Below the pieces are notes generated by a model. The model had not been told where the DNA came from, ran no database searches, and worked only from the letters and a program-made list of their open reading frames with translations. Below are positions 45,250-54,292 of a DNA stretch of 64,000 bases, piece after piece. The stretch spans positions 186,001 to 250,000 of the forward strand of contig NZ_STGD01000002.1 in the NCBI RefSeq assembly GCF_005222755.1, given 5' to 3'. Made by a program: the position numbers and the translations under genes. The DNA is from Roseomonas sp. HF4. GTDB taxonomy: Bacteria > Pseudomonadota > Alphaproteobacteria > Acetobacterales > Acetobacteraceae. The number at the start of each line of letters is the position of its first letter. Position 1 is the stretch's first letter.

Positions 45250-46454
45250 GGGCGCCCGCGCACGGCCTGCCGCTGGCGATCGGCCTGATCGGCGCGGCGG
45301 CGCCGGGCCTGGCGTTGATGGCGACCGCGATCTTCGCCGGTGGCCCCGGTTCCGTCCTGGCCTACGGGCTGGCGGCCGCGGGCGTGCTGGCCACAGGGCT
45401 CGGCCTCGGCATCGCCGCGCACCGCGTGCGGCGCGGCCTCGCAGCCCTGGAGCGCGAGGCGGAAGATGTCCGGCGGCTCGACCTCGGCGATCCCGTGCCG
45501 GCGCCGGGCGGCGCGGCGGAGGTGAATGCGCTCGGCGCGGCGATGGGCGGCATGAAGTCGGCGCTCCGGCTGTTCAGCGTGTACGTGCCGCGCGACCTGG
45601 TACGAAAGCTGATGGCCGAGGGCGCGGAGGCAAGCCTCGGCGGCGAACGCCGGCGCCTGACCGTGATGTTCAGCGACGTGCAGGGCTTCACGGGCATCGC
45701 CGAACGCATGGACCCGGAGGAGCTGATGCGCATCACCTCCACCTATTTCCAGGCGGTGACGGATGACCTGCTGGCGCAGCACGCGACCATCGACAAGTAC
45801 ATCGGCGACGCGGTGATGGCGATGTGGAACGCGCCGAAGCGCGACCTGGCGCACGCCAGGCACGGCTGCCACGCCGCGCTCAGCGCGAAGCGCCTGACGC
45901 TGCGCCTCGAAGCGGAATTCGCGGCGCGGGGCTGGCCCCGCATGCGCACGCGCTTCGGCGTGCACAGCGGCGACGCGGTGGTCGGCAATGTCGGATCCTC
46001 CGACCGCATGTCCTATACGGCGATCGGCTCGATGGTGAACCTCGCCTCGCGGCTCGAAGGCATGAACAAGATGTACGGCACGCAGGTCCTGGTCTCCGAG
46101 GCCACGCGCATCGGGGCCGGGAGCGGCTTCGTCTTCCGCCCCGTCGACCTGGTGCAGGCGAAGGGCGCGCAGGACCCGATCGAGGTGCATGAGCTGGTCG
46201 GGCTGTCGGCCGCGGGGGATCCCGGCGGGGAGGACATGGTGGCCGACCCAGGGCTGGTCGCGCGCCTGCCGGCCTGGGGGGAGGCGATCCGCCGCTTCCG
46301 CGCAGGGCAGTTCGACAGCGCGGCCGAGGCACTGCGCGAGGCCGGCGACCCGGCCCAGGACCCGCTCGTCGCGGCCTATGCCGCACGCATCGCACGCTTC
46401 CCAGAGGGGCCGCCACCCGGCTGGTCGCCCGTGACGCGGCTGGACAGCAAGTAG
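45246..46454 (+). CDS. Membrane-bound class III adenylate/guanylate cyclase
   Basis: A 402-residue protein. Two hydrophobic helices (about 8–60), a HAMP-like linker, then a class III catalytic domain: metal Asp in FSDVQGF near 142, IDKYIGDAVMAMW near 183, substrate Thr in YTAIG near 258, and the Asn/Arg pair in NLASRLE near 265. The usual GD after AIG is GS. The Thr at the base-recognition position places it in the class IIIb type, most often adenylate cyclase. A C-terminal helical tail follows residue 320. Coupled to the HD gene upstream. Confidence 0.9.
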   Translation: MRAPAHGLPLAIGLIGAAAPGLALMATAIFAGGPGSVLAYGLAAAGVLATGLGLGIAAHRVRRGLAALEREAEDVRRLDLGDPVPAPGGAAEVNALGAAMGGMKSALRLFSVYVPRDLVRKLMAEGAEASLGGERRRLTVMFSDVQGFTGIAERMDPEELMRITSTYFQAVTDDLLAQHATIDKYIGDAVMAMWNAPKRDLAHARHGCHAALSAKRLTLRLEAEFAARGWPRMRTRFGVHSGDAVVGNVGSSDRMSYTAIGSMVNLASRLEGMNKMYGTQVLVSEATRIGAGSGFVFRPVDLVQAKGAQDPIEVHELVGLSAAGDPGGEDMVADPGLVARLPAWGEAIRRFRAGQFDSAAEALREAGDPAQDPLVAAYAARIARFPEGPPPGWSPVTRLDSK

Positions 46455-46459
46455 CCCGG

Positions 46460-47482
46460 ATGCCGAGACGGAACCGCAAGCCGATCAAGCTCGCGCTGCA
46501 GGGCGGCGGCTCGCACGGCGCCTTCACATGGGGCGTGCTCGACCGGCTGCTGGCCGACGACCGGCTGCAGGTCGAGGCGCTGGTCGGCACCAGCGCGGGC
46601 GCAATGAACGCGGCGATCGTGGCCGACGGGCTGAATGCCGGCGGGCCGGAGGAAGCGCGGCGGATGCTCGACGCCTTCTGGGAAGGGGTCGGCGCCAGCT
46701 TCGCCTTCTCCCCGGTGCAGCCCACGCCCTTCGACCTCTGGTTCAGCCCGGGGAACATGGACTTCTCGCCGGCCTGGCGCGTGGCGGACGTGCTGATGCG
46801 GCAGTTCTCCCCCTACGAGTTGAACCCCGGCAACCGCAACGGCCTGCACGAGCTGATCGAGCAGGTGGTGGATTTCGAGCGGCTACGTCGCGCGCCAGGG
46901 CCGGCGCTGTTCGTGTGCGCGACCAACGTGCTGACCGGGCGGCTGCGCGTGTTCGAGCGCGCCGAGATGAGCGCGGACGCCGTGATGGCCTCGGCCTGCG
47001 TGCCGCTGCTGTTCCAGGCGGTCGAGGTCGAGGGCCAGCATTACTGGGACGGCGGCTATTGCGGCAATCCGCCGATCTTTCCCCTGATCTACATGGGCGG
47101 CGCGCCCGACATCGTCATCGTGCAGCTCAACCCGATCAACATCCCTGAGGTCCCCCGCGACATCCGCGCCATCGTCGACCGGATGAACACGCTCGCCTTC
47201 AACTCGTCCCTGATGCGCGAGATGCGGATGATCCGCTTCGTGACCGACCTGATCGACCAGGGGCAATTGCCGAAGGACCGGCACCTGCGCTGCTTCATCC
47301 ACACCGTGGATGCCGAGGCGGAACTCGCGGCGCTGAACGCATCGTCCAAGATGAATGCGAGCCAGGGGTTCCTGCACCACCTCCGCGCGCTCGGCGTCGC
47401 GCGGGCGGAGGCGTTCCTCACCGAGCATTTCGATGCGATCGGGGAGAGATCCTCGACCGACATCGTGGCGAAGTTCCTGTAG
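46460..47482 (+). CDS. Patatin-like phospholipase
   Basis: A 340-residue lipid acyl hydrolase. The oxyanion hole LQGGGSHGAFTWG opens the protein; the nucleophile GTSAGAM lies near residues 41–47; the catalytic Asp is in DGGYCGN near 197. A lysophospholipase or storage-lipid esterase role is likely; the exact lipid is unknown. It starts five bases after the cyclase stop and may be co-transcribed. It converges with the PLP lyase gene, separated by three bases. Confidence 0.92.
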   Translation: MPRRNRKPIKLALQGGGSHGAFTWGVLDRLLADDRLQVEALVGTSAGAMNAAIVADGLNAGGPEEARRMLDAFWEGVGASFAFSPVQPTPFDLWFSPGNMDFSPAWRVADVLMRQFSPYELNPGNRNGLHELIEQVVDFERLRRAPGPALFVCATNVLTGRLRVFERAEMSADAVMASACVPLLFQAVEVEGQHYWDGGYCGNPPIFPLIYMGGAPDIVIVQLNPINIPEVPRDIRAIVDRMNTLAFNSSLMREMRMIRFVTDLIDQGQLPKDRHLRCFIHTVDAEAELAALNASSKMNASQGFLHHLRALGVARAEAFLTEHFDAIGERSSTDIVAKFL

Positions 47483-47485
47483 CGG

Positions 47486-48730
47486 TCAGTAGGTCCGCTC
47501 GTTCGCGCCGATGCGGCTGTTCTGCCCGCCCCGCGCGGCCGCCACGGCGCGCGAGACGGCCTCGACATACTCCTCGGCGACGCTGCGGTGGATCGGGTTG
47601 AGGTGCAGGTGGATGCCGTCCGGTTCCTGCTGCCGGCCGACCAGCCAGCCCTCGGCGTCGAGCGCCGCGGCCACCTTGCCGATGTCGAGCGTCGGGTCCG
47701 TCGCGCGCCAGACGAAGATGCCGATGTCGCTCGGCTGCAGCACGCCGAGGCCCGGGATGGCGGCGATGCCCGCCATCATGATCGCCTTCGCCTCCATGAT
47801 GAGGCGCGCGCAGCGGAGGTAGCCCTCCTCGCCCAGGTGGTTCATCGCCGCCCAGGCGGCGGCGACGGCGCCGCCCGGTCGCGTGCCCTGGGTCGTGTAG
47901 GCGGCATAGGGCCCGCGCTGCCAGGCGCGGCTTTCGAATTTGTGCCATTCGCGGTCGGCCGCATCGGCCACCAGCAGCAGCGAGGCGCCCTTCGGCGCCA
48001 TGCCGTGCTTGTGGATGTCGGCCGAGAGCGAAGTCACGCCCGGGACCGACAATTCGAAGGCCGGGATGTCGTGGCCGAGGCGGCGCACATAGGGCGCCAG
48101 GAACCCGCCGACGCAGGCATCCACGTGCATCCAGGCACCGCGGCGCGCCGCGAGCGCGGCAAGATCCGCGATCGGGTCGAAGGTGCCGAAGGGGTAGTTC
48201 GGCGCCGATCCAACGAGCGCGACCGTGTCGTCGTCCATGCGCGCCGCCATGGCAGCGACATCGGCGCGGAGATCCGCGCCCACGGGCACGCGGCGCACCT
48301 CGAGCCCGAGCGCCTCGGCCGCGCGGTCGAAGGTCAGGTGCGCAGTGTCGGGCAGCACGATGTTCGGCCGCATCTTGCCGCGCCGCGCGCGCGCGCGGTT
48401 CCGCGCCGCCATCATGGCCAGGAAGATGCTTTCCGACCCGCCGGAGGTGAAGGTGCCCCCTGCCCCCTGCCCGCCGCCGAGCAGGGCGAGAGACATGCCG
48501 ATCACCTCGTCCTCCAGCGACTTCAGGCTCGGAAAGGCGCGCTGGCCGAGGTTGTTCTCGGTCCAGTAGGCCAGGTAGGCCTGCTGCTGGACACGCTCGA
48601 GGTCCTCGTCGAGCCAGTAGAAATAGACGGCGAGGCGGCCGCGCCGCCAGTCGCGGTCCTGCGCCTTGCGCTCGCGGAGCGCGGCCAGGATGGCCTCGGC
48701 TGGGCGACCTTTGGCGGGGATCTGGCTCAT
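47486..48730 (-). CDS. PLP-dependent lyase/decarboxylase (sphingosine-1-phosphate-lyase-like)
   Basis: A 414-residue fold-type I PLP enzyme. GTFTSGGSESIFLAM binds phosphate and cofactor; HVDACVGGFLAPY supplies the Asp; the Schiff-base Lys is in DIHKHGMAPKG near residue 240. These match the sphingosine-1-phosphate lyase/group II decarboxylase clan. It would release an aldehyde or decarboxylate an amino acid; which one is not visible. ATG 48730 overlaps the phosphoribosyltransferase stop (ATGA). It is last in the oxidoreductase operon. Confidence 0.88.
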   Translation of the reverse strand: MSQIPAKGRPAEAILAALRERKAQDRDWRRGRLAVYFYWLDEDLERVQQQAYLAYWTENNLGQRAFPSLKSLEDEVIGMSLALLGGGQGAGGTFTSGGSESIFLAMMAARNRARARRGKMRPNIVLPDTAHLTFDRAAEALGLEVRRVPVGADLRADVAAMAARMDDDTVALVGSAPNYPFGTFDPIADLAALAARRGAWMHVDACVGGFLAPYVRRLGHDIPAFELSVPGVTSLSADIHKHGMAPKGASLLLVADAADREWHKFESRAWQRGPYAAYTTQGTRPGGAVAAAWAAMNHLGEEGYLRCARLIMEAKAIMMAGIAAIPGLGVLQPSDIGIFVWRATDPTLDIGKVAAALDAEGWLVGRQQEPDGIHLHLNPIHRSVAEEYVEAVSRAVAAARGGQNSRIGANERTY

Positions 48731-49392
48731 GCGTCCGGCGTCCCTGGCATTGCGTCGAGGAGCGCGAGGACTTCCTCGTCCGTCAGCTGGTGGAAATCGT
48801 CGTAGCAGCCGCCAATGCCGCGCGGGATGGCGGAGACCTCAGCGCAGACGATCCGGTCCGCCTCGGCGGCCAGCGCATCGATGCTGTCCTGCGGCGCGAC
48901 GGGCACGGCCAGGATCAGCGGCTGCGCCCCCTGGGCCCGCAGCGCGCGCAGCGCGGCACGGGCGGTGGCGCCGGTCGCAAGGCCGTCATCGACCAGGATG
49001 GCCGGCCGGCCGCGCGGGTCGGGCCGCGGGCGATCCCGGAGATAGACGGCGCGGCGGCGCTCGAGTTCGCGCGCTTCGGCCGCCTGGACGCGCAGGATCT
49101 CGGCCGGCGCCAGGCCGCTGACCGCGACGATGTCGGCGTTCAGCACCGGCGCCTCGGCTCCCTCGGCAAGGGCGCCGAACGCCAACTCCTCATGCCAGGG
49201 TACGCCGAGCTTGCGCACGAGGAAGGGCTCGAGCGGCGCGCCGAGCGCCCGTGCCACCGGCGCCGCGACCGCGGCACCGCCGCGCAGCAGGGCGTAGACG
49301 ATGGGGCGGTCCAGGCGCAGGCCGCGCAGCAGCGGCGCCAGCCTCTCCCCCGCCTCGCGGCGGTCGCGGAAGAGCGGCGCGCCGCGCGGCAT
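48727..49392 (-). CDS. Phosphoribosyltransferase-family protein
   Basis: A 221-residue type I phosphoribosyltransferase fold. The PRPP loop is ILVDDGLATGATA near residue 130, and LLRGGAAVAAPVA forms the N-terminal part (COG1926-like). The C-terminus (IGGCYDDFHQLTDEEV) matches the broad family used for purine salvage or regulation. The acceptor base is unknown. The ATG at 49392 lies five bases after the oxidoreductase beta gene; a longer ORF start inside that gene is rejected. Confidence 0.85.
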   Translation of the reverse strand: MPRGAPLFRDRREAGERLAPLLRGLRLDRPIVYALLRGGAAVAAPVARALGAPLEPFLVRKLGVPWHEELAFGALAEGAEAPVLNADIVAVSGLAPAEILRVQAAEARELERRRAVYLRDRPRPDPRGRPAILVDDGLATGATARAALRALRAQGAQPLILAVPVAPQDSIDALAAEADRIVCAEVSAIPRGIGGCYDDFHQLTDEEVLALLDAMPGTPDA

Positions 49393-49397
49393 GGCCG

Positions 49398-50453
49398 TCA
49401 GCGCAGCGAAGCGTTGATCTTGTCGAGCGCCGCGGCCCCGGGGCAAAGCTCCGCGTCGCCGAGCGCATTGAGCGGCGCCGGCACGGTGCCGAGGTGCTCG
49501 TGCAGGGCCGAGGGGTTTGGTTCGACGTAGATCAGGCCCGTGACGATCTCGCCCGCCGCCTTGCGGTCCAGGATGTGGTGCATGGCGGAGGCGCGGTTGG
49601 TCGGGTCGTGCCCTTCGTGCAGCTTGCGCAGCCGGAGCAGCGAGCCGTCGTGCTGCGTCACCTCGGTCACCTCGCCGGGCGCATAGGCGACCGTGATCTC
49701 GGCCCGGTTCAGCATGATGTCGAGCTTGTTCAGCGCGTCGTTGTGCTCGCGCACGTAGTCGTATGACTTCGTGCTGCCGGGGTGGTTGTTGAAGGCGACG
49801 CAGGGGCTCAGAACATCGAGGAAGGCGGCGCCCTCGTGCAGCAGCGCGGCCTCGATCAGCGGCACGAGCTGTTCCTTGTCGCCCGAGAAGGACCGCGCGA
49901 CGAAGGTCGCGCCGAGTTGCACCGCGATGGCCGCGAGGTCGATCGGCTGGTCGGTGTTGATGGCACCCTTCTTGGCAACCGAGCCGAGGTCGGAGGTGGC
50001 CGAGAACTGACCCTTGGTCAGCCCGTACACGCCGTTGTTCTCGACGATGTAGGTCATGTTCACGCCGCGGCGGATGCTGTGCGCGAACTGGCCGAAGCCG
50101 ATCGAGGCGCTGTCGCCGTCCCCCGAGACGCCGAGATAGACGAGGTCCCGGTTCGCGAGATAGGCGCCCGTCAGCACGGACGGCATCCGCCCGTGCACGG
50201 AATTGAAGCCGTGCGCGGCACCGAGGAAGTAGGTCGGTGTCTTGGACGAACAGCCGATGCCGGACAGCTTGGCGATCCGGTGCGGCGGCAGGGAGAGGTT
50301 GAAGCAGGCCTGGATGATGGCTGCGCTGATCGAATCATGCCCGCAGCCGGCGCAGAGCGTGCTGATCGCGCCTTCGTAGTCACGGCGTGTCAGGCCGATC
50401 GCGTTCGTCGGCAGCTTCGGGTGGTGCAACTTGGGCTTCGGCAGGTAGCTCAT
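49398..50453 (-). CDS. 2-oxoacid:ferredoxin oxidoreductase, beta subunit
   Basis: A 351-residue thiamine-diphosphate subunit. It carries LCAGCGHDSI, SGIGCSS and a later SPCVAF that supply the four cysteines of the proximal [4Fe-4S] cluster, and the TPP motif GDGDSASIG... NN (VENNGVYGLTKGQ). It decarboxylates a 2-oxoacid (2-oxoglutarate is usual) and passes electrons to ferredoxin. It overlaps the alpha gene by ATGA (50450–50453). Confidence 0.92.
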   Translation of the reverse strand: MSYLPKPKLHHPKLPTNAIGLTRRDYEGAISTLCAGCGHDSISAAIIQACFNLSLPPHRIAKLSGIGCSSKTPTYFLGAAHGFNSVHGRMPSVLTGAYLANRDLVYLGVSGDGDSASIGFGQFAHSIRRGVNMTYIVENNGVYGLTKGQFSATSDLGSVAKKGAINTDQPIDLAAIAVQLGATFVARSFSGDKEQLVPLIEAALLHEGAAFLDVLSPCVAFNNHPGSTKSYDYVREHNDALNKLDIMLNRAEITVAYAPGEVTEVTQHDGSLLRLRKLHEGHDPTNRASAMHHILDRKAAGEIVTGLIYVEPNPSALHEHLGTVPAPLNALGDAELCPGAAALDKINASLR

Positions 50454-52288
50454 GGCGTGGCCTTGCGGAAGGGAAGGACATTCGCGGAACCGGCGCGGTC
50501 CGCGATGGCGGCCTGGATGAAGCGCGCGGTGATGGGCGTGCCGTCGTAATGCAGCACCTTGATCAGCCGCGCGGGGTCGATCTCCTCCTCGTTGATGAGG
50601 AGGGTGCGAAGCTGCGCGTCGCGGTTCTGCTCGACCACGAAGACGCGGTCGTGGTTCGCGACGAAGTCCCGCACGTCATCGTGGAACGGAAAGGCGCGGA
50701 TGCGCATGGCGTCGAGGTGGACGCCCTGGTCCTCCAGCGCCGCCAGCGCCTCCCGCATGGCGGCCGACGATGATCCGTAGAAGATGACGCCGTCGCGCGC
50801 GGGCTGCTTCGCCGGGATCGTCACCGGGCGCGGCACCACCGACTTCGCGGTGGCGAACTTCTTCAGCAGGCGCTCCATGTTGTCGACATAGGGCGCGCCT
50901 TCCTCGGTGTACCGCGCGTAGCGGTCGCGCGAGGTGCCGCGCGTGAAGAACGCCCCCTTCTCCGGATGCGTGCCGGGCCAGGTGCGGTAGGGGATGCCGT
51001 CGCCGTCCACGTCGAGGTAGCGGCCGAAGGTCTTGGCCTCGTCCAGCTGTTCAGCGTTCAGCACCTTGCCGCGGTCCATCCGCCGCGCCGGGTCCCAGGC
51101 GAAGGGCGCGCAGAGCCAGTCGTTCATGCCGATGTCGAGGTCGAGCATCACGAAGACCGGCGTCTGCAGCCGGTCGGCGAGGTCGAAGGCGTCCGCGCCG
51201 AAGGCGAAGCACTCGTTCGGGTCCTCGGGCAGCAGCATCACGTGCTTGGTGTCGCCGTGGCTCGCATAGGCGGCGCTGAGCAGGTCCGACTGCTGCGTGC
51301 GCGTCGGCATGCCCGTGGAGGGGCCGGCGCGCTGCACGTCGAAGATCACTGCCGGGATCTCGGCGAAATAGGCGAGGCCTACGAATTCCTGCATCAGCGA
51401 GATGCCGGGCCCGGAGGTCGCGGTGAAGGCGCGCGCGCCGTTCCAGGATGCGCCGATGACCATGCCGATGGAGGCGAGTTCGTCCTCCGCCTGCACGATG
51501 GCGTAGCGCTTGGCGTCCGTCTCCGGGTCCTTGCGCAGGCGGCCGCAATATTTCTCGAAGGCTTCCGCGAGCGAGGTGGACGGCGTGATCGGATACCAGG
51601 CGCAGACCGTCGCGCCGCCGTAGACGGCGCCGAGCGCCGCGGCCTGGTTGCCGTCGACGAAGATACGCTCGCCGACCGCATCCGCGCCCTTCAGGCGCAG
51701 CCCGATCGGGCAGGACAGGTTCTCCTGCGCCCAGGCGCGGCCCATCTCGAGCGCGGCGAAGTTCGCGGGAACGAGCTTCTCCTTGCCCTTGAACTGCGCG
51801 GCGATCGAGCCCTTCACGGCCTCGGCGTCCATGTCGAGCAGCGCCGACAGCGCGCCGAGATAGACAATGTTCTTGAAGAGCTGCCGTTGCCGTGGGTCGG
51901 AATAGGCGGCGTTGGTGATCTCGGTGAGCGGGCAGCCGATGACGGTGATGTCGTCGCGGAAGCGCGACTTCGGCATGGGGCGCGTCGAATCGTAGAACAG
52001 GTAGCCGCCGGGCTCGATCTCGGCGATGTCGCGGTCCCAGGTCTGGGGGTTCATCGCGACCATCATGTCGACGCCGCCGCGCCGGCCCATGTGGCCGGCC
52101 TCGCTGACGCGCACCTCGAACCAGGTCGGCAGGCCCTGGATGTTGGACGGGAAGATGTTGCGCGACGCGATGGGGATGCCCATGCGCAGGATGGATTTCG
52201 CGAACAGGCCGTTGGCCGAGGCGGAGCCCGATCCGTTGACGTTGGCGAACTTGACGACGAAGTCGTTGGTCGCGGTTATCGGCTGCAT
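50450..52288 (-). CDS. 2-oxoacid:ferredoxin oxidoreductase, alpha (gamma–alpha) subunit
   Basis: A 612-residue fused gamma–alpha subunit: residues about 10–190 form the gamma domain (VNGSGSASANGLFAKSIL), residues 215 on the pyrimidine-binding alpha domain (YPITPSTSLAEAF, QAEDELASIGMVIGAS, TSGPGISLM). ATG 52288 (MQPITATND) overlaps the FAD-subunit end by 13 bases. Together with the beta subunit it forms a KOR-type complex. A CoA-dependent 2-oxoglutarate reaction is most likely; pyruvate or other 2-oxoacids are alternatives. Confidence 0.93.
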   Translation of the reverse strand: MQPITATNDFVVKFANVNGSGSASANGLFAKSILRMGIPIASRNIFPSNIQGLPTWFEVRVSEAGHMGRRGGVDMMVAMNPQTWDRDIAEIEPGGYLFYDSTRPMPKSRFRDDITVIGCPLTEITNAAYSDPRQRQLFKNIVYLGALSALLDMDAEAVKGSIAAQFKGKEKLVPANFAALEMGRAWAQENLSCPIGLRLKGADAVGERIFVDGNQAAALGAVYGGATVCAWYPITPSTSLAEAFEKYCGRLRKDPETDAKRYAIVQAEDELASIGMVIGASWNGARAFTATSGPGISLMQEFVGLAYFAEIPAVIFDVQRAGPSTGMPTRTQQSDLLSAAYASHGDTKHVMLLPEDPNECFAFGADAFDLADRLQTPVFVMLDLDIGMNDWLCAPFAWDPARRMDRGKVLNAEQLDEAKTFGRYLDVDGDGIPYRTWPGTHPEKGAFFTRGTSRDRYARYTEEGAPYVDNMERLLKKFATAKSVVPRPVTIPAKQPARDGVIFYGSSSAAMREALAALEDQGVHLDAMRIRAFPFHDDVRDFVANHDRVFVVEQNRDAQLRTLLINEEEIDPARLIKVLHYDGTPITARFIQAAIADRAGSANVLPFRKATP

Positions 52289-54066
52289 GCGTGGGCCTTC
52301 GGCTTCGCTGTCTCGAGCAGGAATTTCTGCATGTCCCAGGCACCCGTCGGGCAGCGTTCGGCGCACATGCCGCAATGCAGGCACACGTCCTCGTCCTTGA
52401 CCATGACGCGCCCGGTCTTGAGCCCGTCCTGGACATAGAGGTCCTGGTAGAGGTTGACCGCCGGCGCCTTCAGGTGCGTGCGCAGCTCATCCTCCTCCCC
52501 GTTGTCGGTGAAGGTGATGCAGTCGGTCGGGCAGATGTCGACGCAGGCGTCGCATTCGATGCAGGTCTTGGCGTTGAACACCGTCTGCACGTCGCAGTTC
52601 AGGCAGCGCTGCGTCTCGAGGTAGGCCATCTCCCGGTCGAAGCCGAGCTCGACCTCGACCGTGATGTCGCGCAGCGCCTTCTCGGGCGGGATGTGCGGCA
52701 CCTTGTAGCGAAGGTCGGGCGAGACCGCGTTGTCATAGGCCCATTCGTGGATGCCCATCTTCTGGCTGGCGATGCGCACCTCGGGCGGCGGGCGCTGCGC
52801 GACGTCCTCGCCGCGGCAGAACAGGTCGATCGAGACCGCGGCCTCGTGGCCATGCGCGACCGCCCAGATGATGTTCTTAGGGCCGAAGGCAGCGTCGCCG
52901 CCGAAGAAGACGCGCGGGTTGGTGGACTGGAAGGTCGCCTGGTCGAGCTTCGGCAGGCCCCACCGGTCGAACTCGACGCCGGCGTCGCGCTCGATCCAGG
53001 GAAAGGCGTTCTCCTGGCCGATCGCGACCAGCACCGCGTCGGCCTCGATGGTCACGTCGGGCTCGCCGGTCGGCAGCAGTTGGCGCCGGCCCTTCTCGTC
53101 ATACTGCGCGGCGACCTTCTCGAAGACCATGCCGGTGAGGCGGCCGTTGTCGTGCAGCACTTCCTTGGGCACCAGGAAATTGAGGATCGGGATGCCTTCG
53201 CCCAGCGCGTCCTCCTTCTCCCAGGGGGATGCCTTCATCTCCTCAAAGCCGGAGCGGACGACGACCTTCACCTCCTCGCCGCCGAGGCGACGGGCGGAGC
53301 GGCAGCAATCCATCGCGGTATTGCCGCCGCCGAGCACGATCACGCGCCGTCCGACCTCCTTCACATGTCCGAAGGACACCGAGGCCAGCCAGTCGATGCC
53401 GAGGTGGATATGCGCGGCGGCCTCGGCCCGGCCCGGCACGTCGAGTTCACGCCCGCGTGGAGCGCCGGATCCGACGAAGACCGCGTCATAACCTTCGTCG
53501 AGCAGCGCCTTCAGGCTGTCCACGCGGCGGTTCTGGTGGCTGACCACGCCGCCGCGGTCGAGGATGTAGCCGCATTCCTCGTCGATCACTTCTTCCGGCA
53601 GCCGGAAGCGCGGGATCTGCTGGCGGATGAAGCCGCCGGGCTTCTTCTGTTCGTCAAAGACATGCACTTCGTAGCCGAGCGGCGCCAGGTCGCGCGCCAC
53701 GGTCAGGCTGGACGGCCCGGCGCCGACGCAGGCGATGCGCTTGCCGTTGCGTTGCTCCGGGATCGCCGGCATGCGGTGCGACACGTCGCCTTTGTTGTCG
53801 GCGGCGACGCGCTTGAGCCGGCAGATCGCAACCGGCTGTTCCTCGACGCGGCCGCGCCGGCAGGCGGGCTCGCAGGGGCGGTCGCAGGTGCGGCCGAGAA
53901 TCCCCGGGAAGACGTTGGAATGCCAGTTGACCATATAGGCGTCCGCATAGCGGCCGGCCGCGATCATGCGGATGTATTCCGGAACGGGCGTATGGGCCGG
54001 GCAGGCCCACTGGCAGTCGACGACCTTGTGGAAATACTCCGGGGACGAAATGTCCGTCGGCTTCAC
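52276..54066 (-). CDS. NAD(P)H oxidoreductase with FAD and ferredoxin domains, partner of the KOR complex
   Basis: A 596-residue protein of the glutamate-synthase-small-subunit/NfnB type. N-terminal Cys-rich region (DCQWACPAH, GRTCDRPCEPACRRG) for Fe-S; FAD loop GAGPSSLT near residue 115; NAD(P)H loop GGGNTAMDCC near 265; the C-terminal 90 residues hold two ferredoxin [4Fe-4S] motifs (CIECDACVDICP and CLHCGMCAERCP). GTG start at 54066 follows AAGGAGG with a 6-base gap. It likely exchanges electrons between NAD(P)H and the KOR complex. First gene of the operon. Confidence 0.9.
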   Translation of the reverse strand: MKPTDISSPEYFHKVVDCQWACPAHTPVPEYIRMIAAGRYADAYMVNWHSNVFPGILGRTCDRPCEPACRRGRVEEQPVAICRLKRVAADNKGDVSHRMPAIPEQRNGKRIACVGAGPSSLTVARDLAPLGYEVHVFDEQKKPGGFIRQQIPRFRLPEEVIDEECGYILDRGGVVSHQNRRVDSLKALLDEGYDAVFVGSGAPRGRELDVPGRAEAAAHIHLGIDWLASVSFGHVKEVGRRVIVLGGGNTAMDCCRSARRLGGEEVKVVVRSGFEEMKASPWEKEDALGEGIPILNFLVPKEVLHDNGRLTGMVFEKVAAQYDEKGRRQLLPTGEPDVTIEADAVLVAIGQENAFPWIERDAGVEFDRWGLPKLDQATFQSTNPRVFFGGDAAFGPKNIIWAVAHGHEAAVSIDLFCRGEDVAQRPPPEVRIASQKMGIHEWAYDNAVSPDLRYKVPHIPPEKALRDITVEVELGFDREMAYLETQRCLNCDVQTVFNAKTCIECDACVDICPTDCITFTDNGEEDELRTHLKAPAVNLYQDLYVQDGLKTGRVMVKDEDVCLHCGMCAERCPTGAWDMQKFLLETAKPKAHACSR

Positions 54067-54292
54067 GCGCGCAGCCTCCTTCGTGCTGGATGCCGAAACG
54101 CGTCGGGACGGCAGTCGGCCATGTGAACCGATGCACTCGAAGAACCAGGGATCGGTCGCTGAGCCAGCGCCGTCGTCATTCCTGCCCGTCACTCCCCGCC
54201 GTTGAACGGCTGACGGAGCCTCGCACGAAGCGCGCGGCAGGGGCAATCCGCTGATTCATGGTGCACCGCAGCGCGGCCGCATAGCCGCAGCT
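54067..54292 (-). promoter_or_regulatory. Leader of the oxidoreductase operon and end of the urease operon
   Basis: A 226-base spacer. No convincing gene is seen. On the left it holds AAGGAGG for the GTG at 54066. Near 54273–54288 the bases GCGGC and GCCGC can pair around CGCATA just after the dehydrogenase stop at 54293. A promoter for the oxidoreductase operon must lie here but I could not fix it. Confidence 0.4.

Noticed and set aside
49393-49446. Longer start of the phosphoribosyltransferase gene
   Set aside because: The extra 18 codons lie mostly inside the oxidoreductase beta gene and are low-complexity. The ATG at 49392 fits the gene spacing.
52289-52384. Longer start of the oxidoreductase alpha gene
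   Set aside because: The extension overlaps the ferredoxin motifs of the upstream gene. MQPITATND at 52288 begins the conserved gamma domain.
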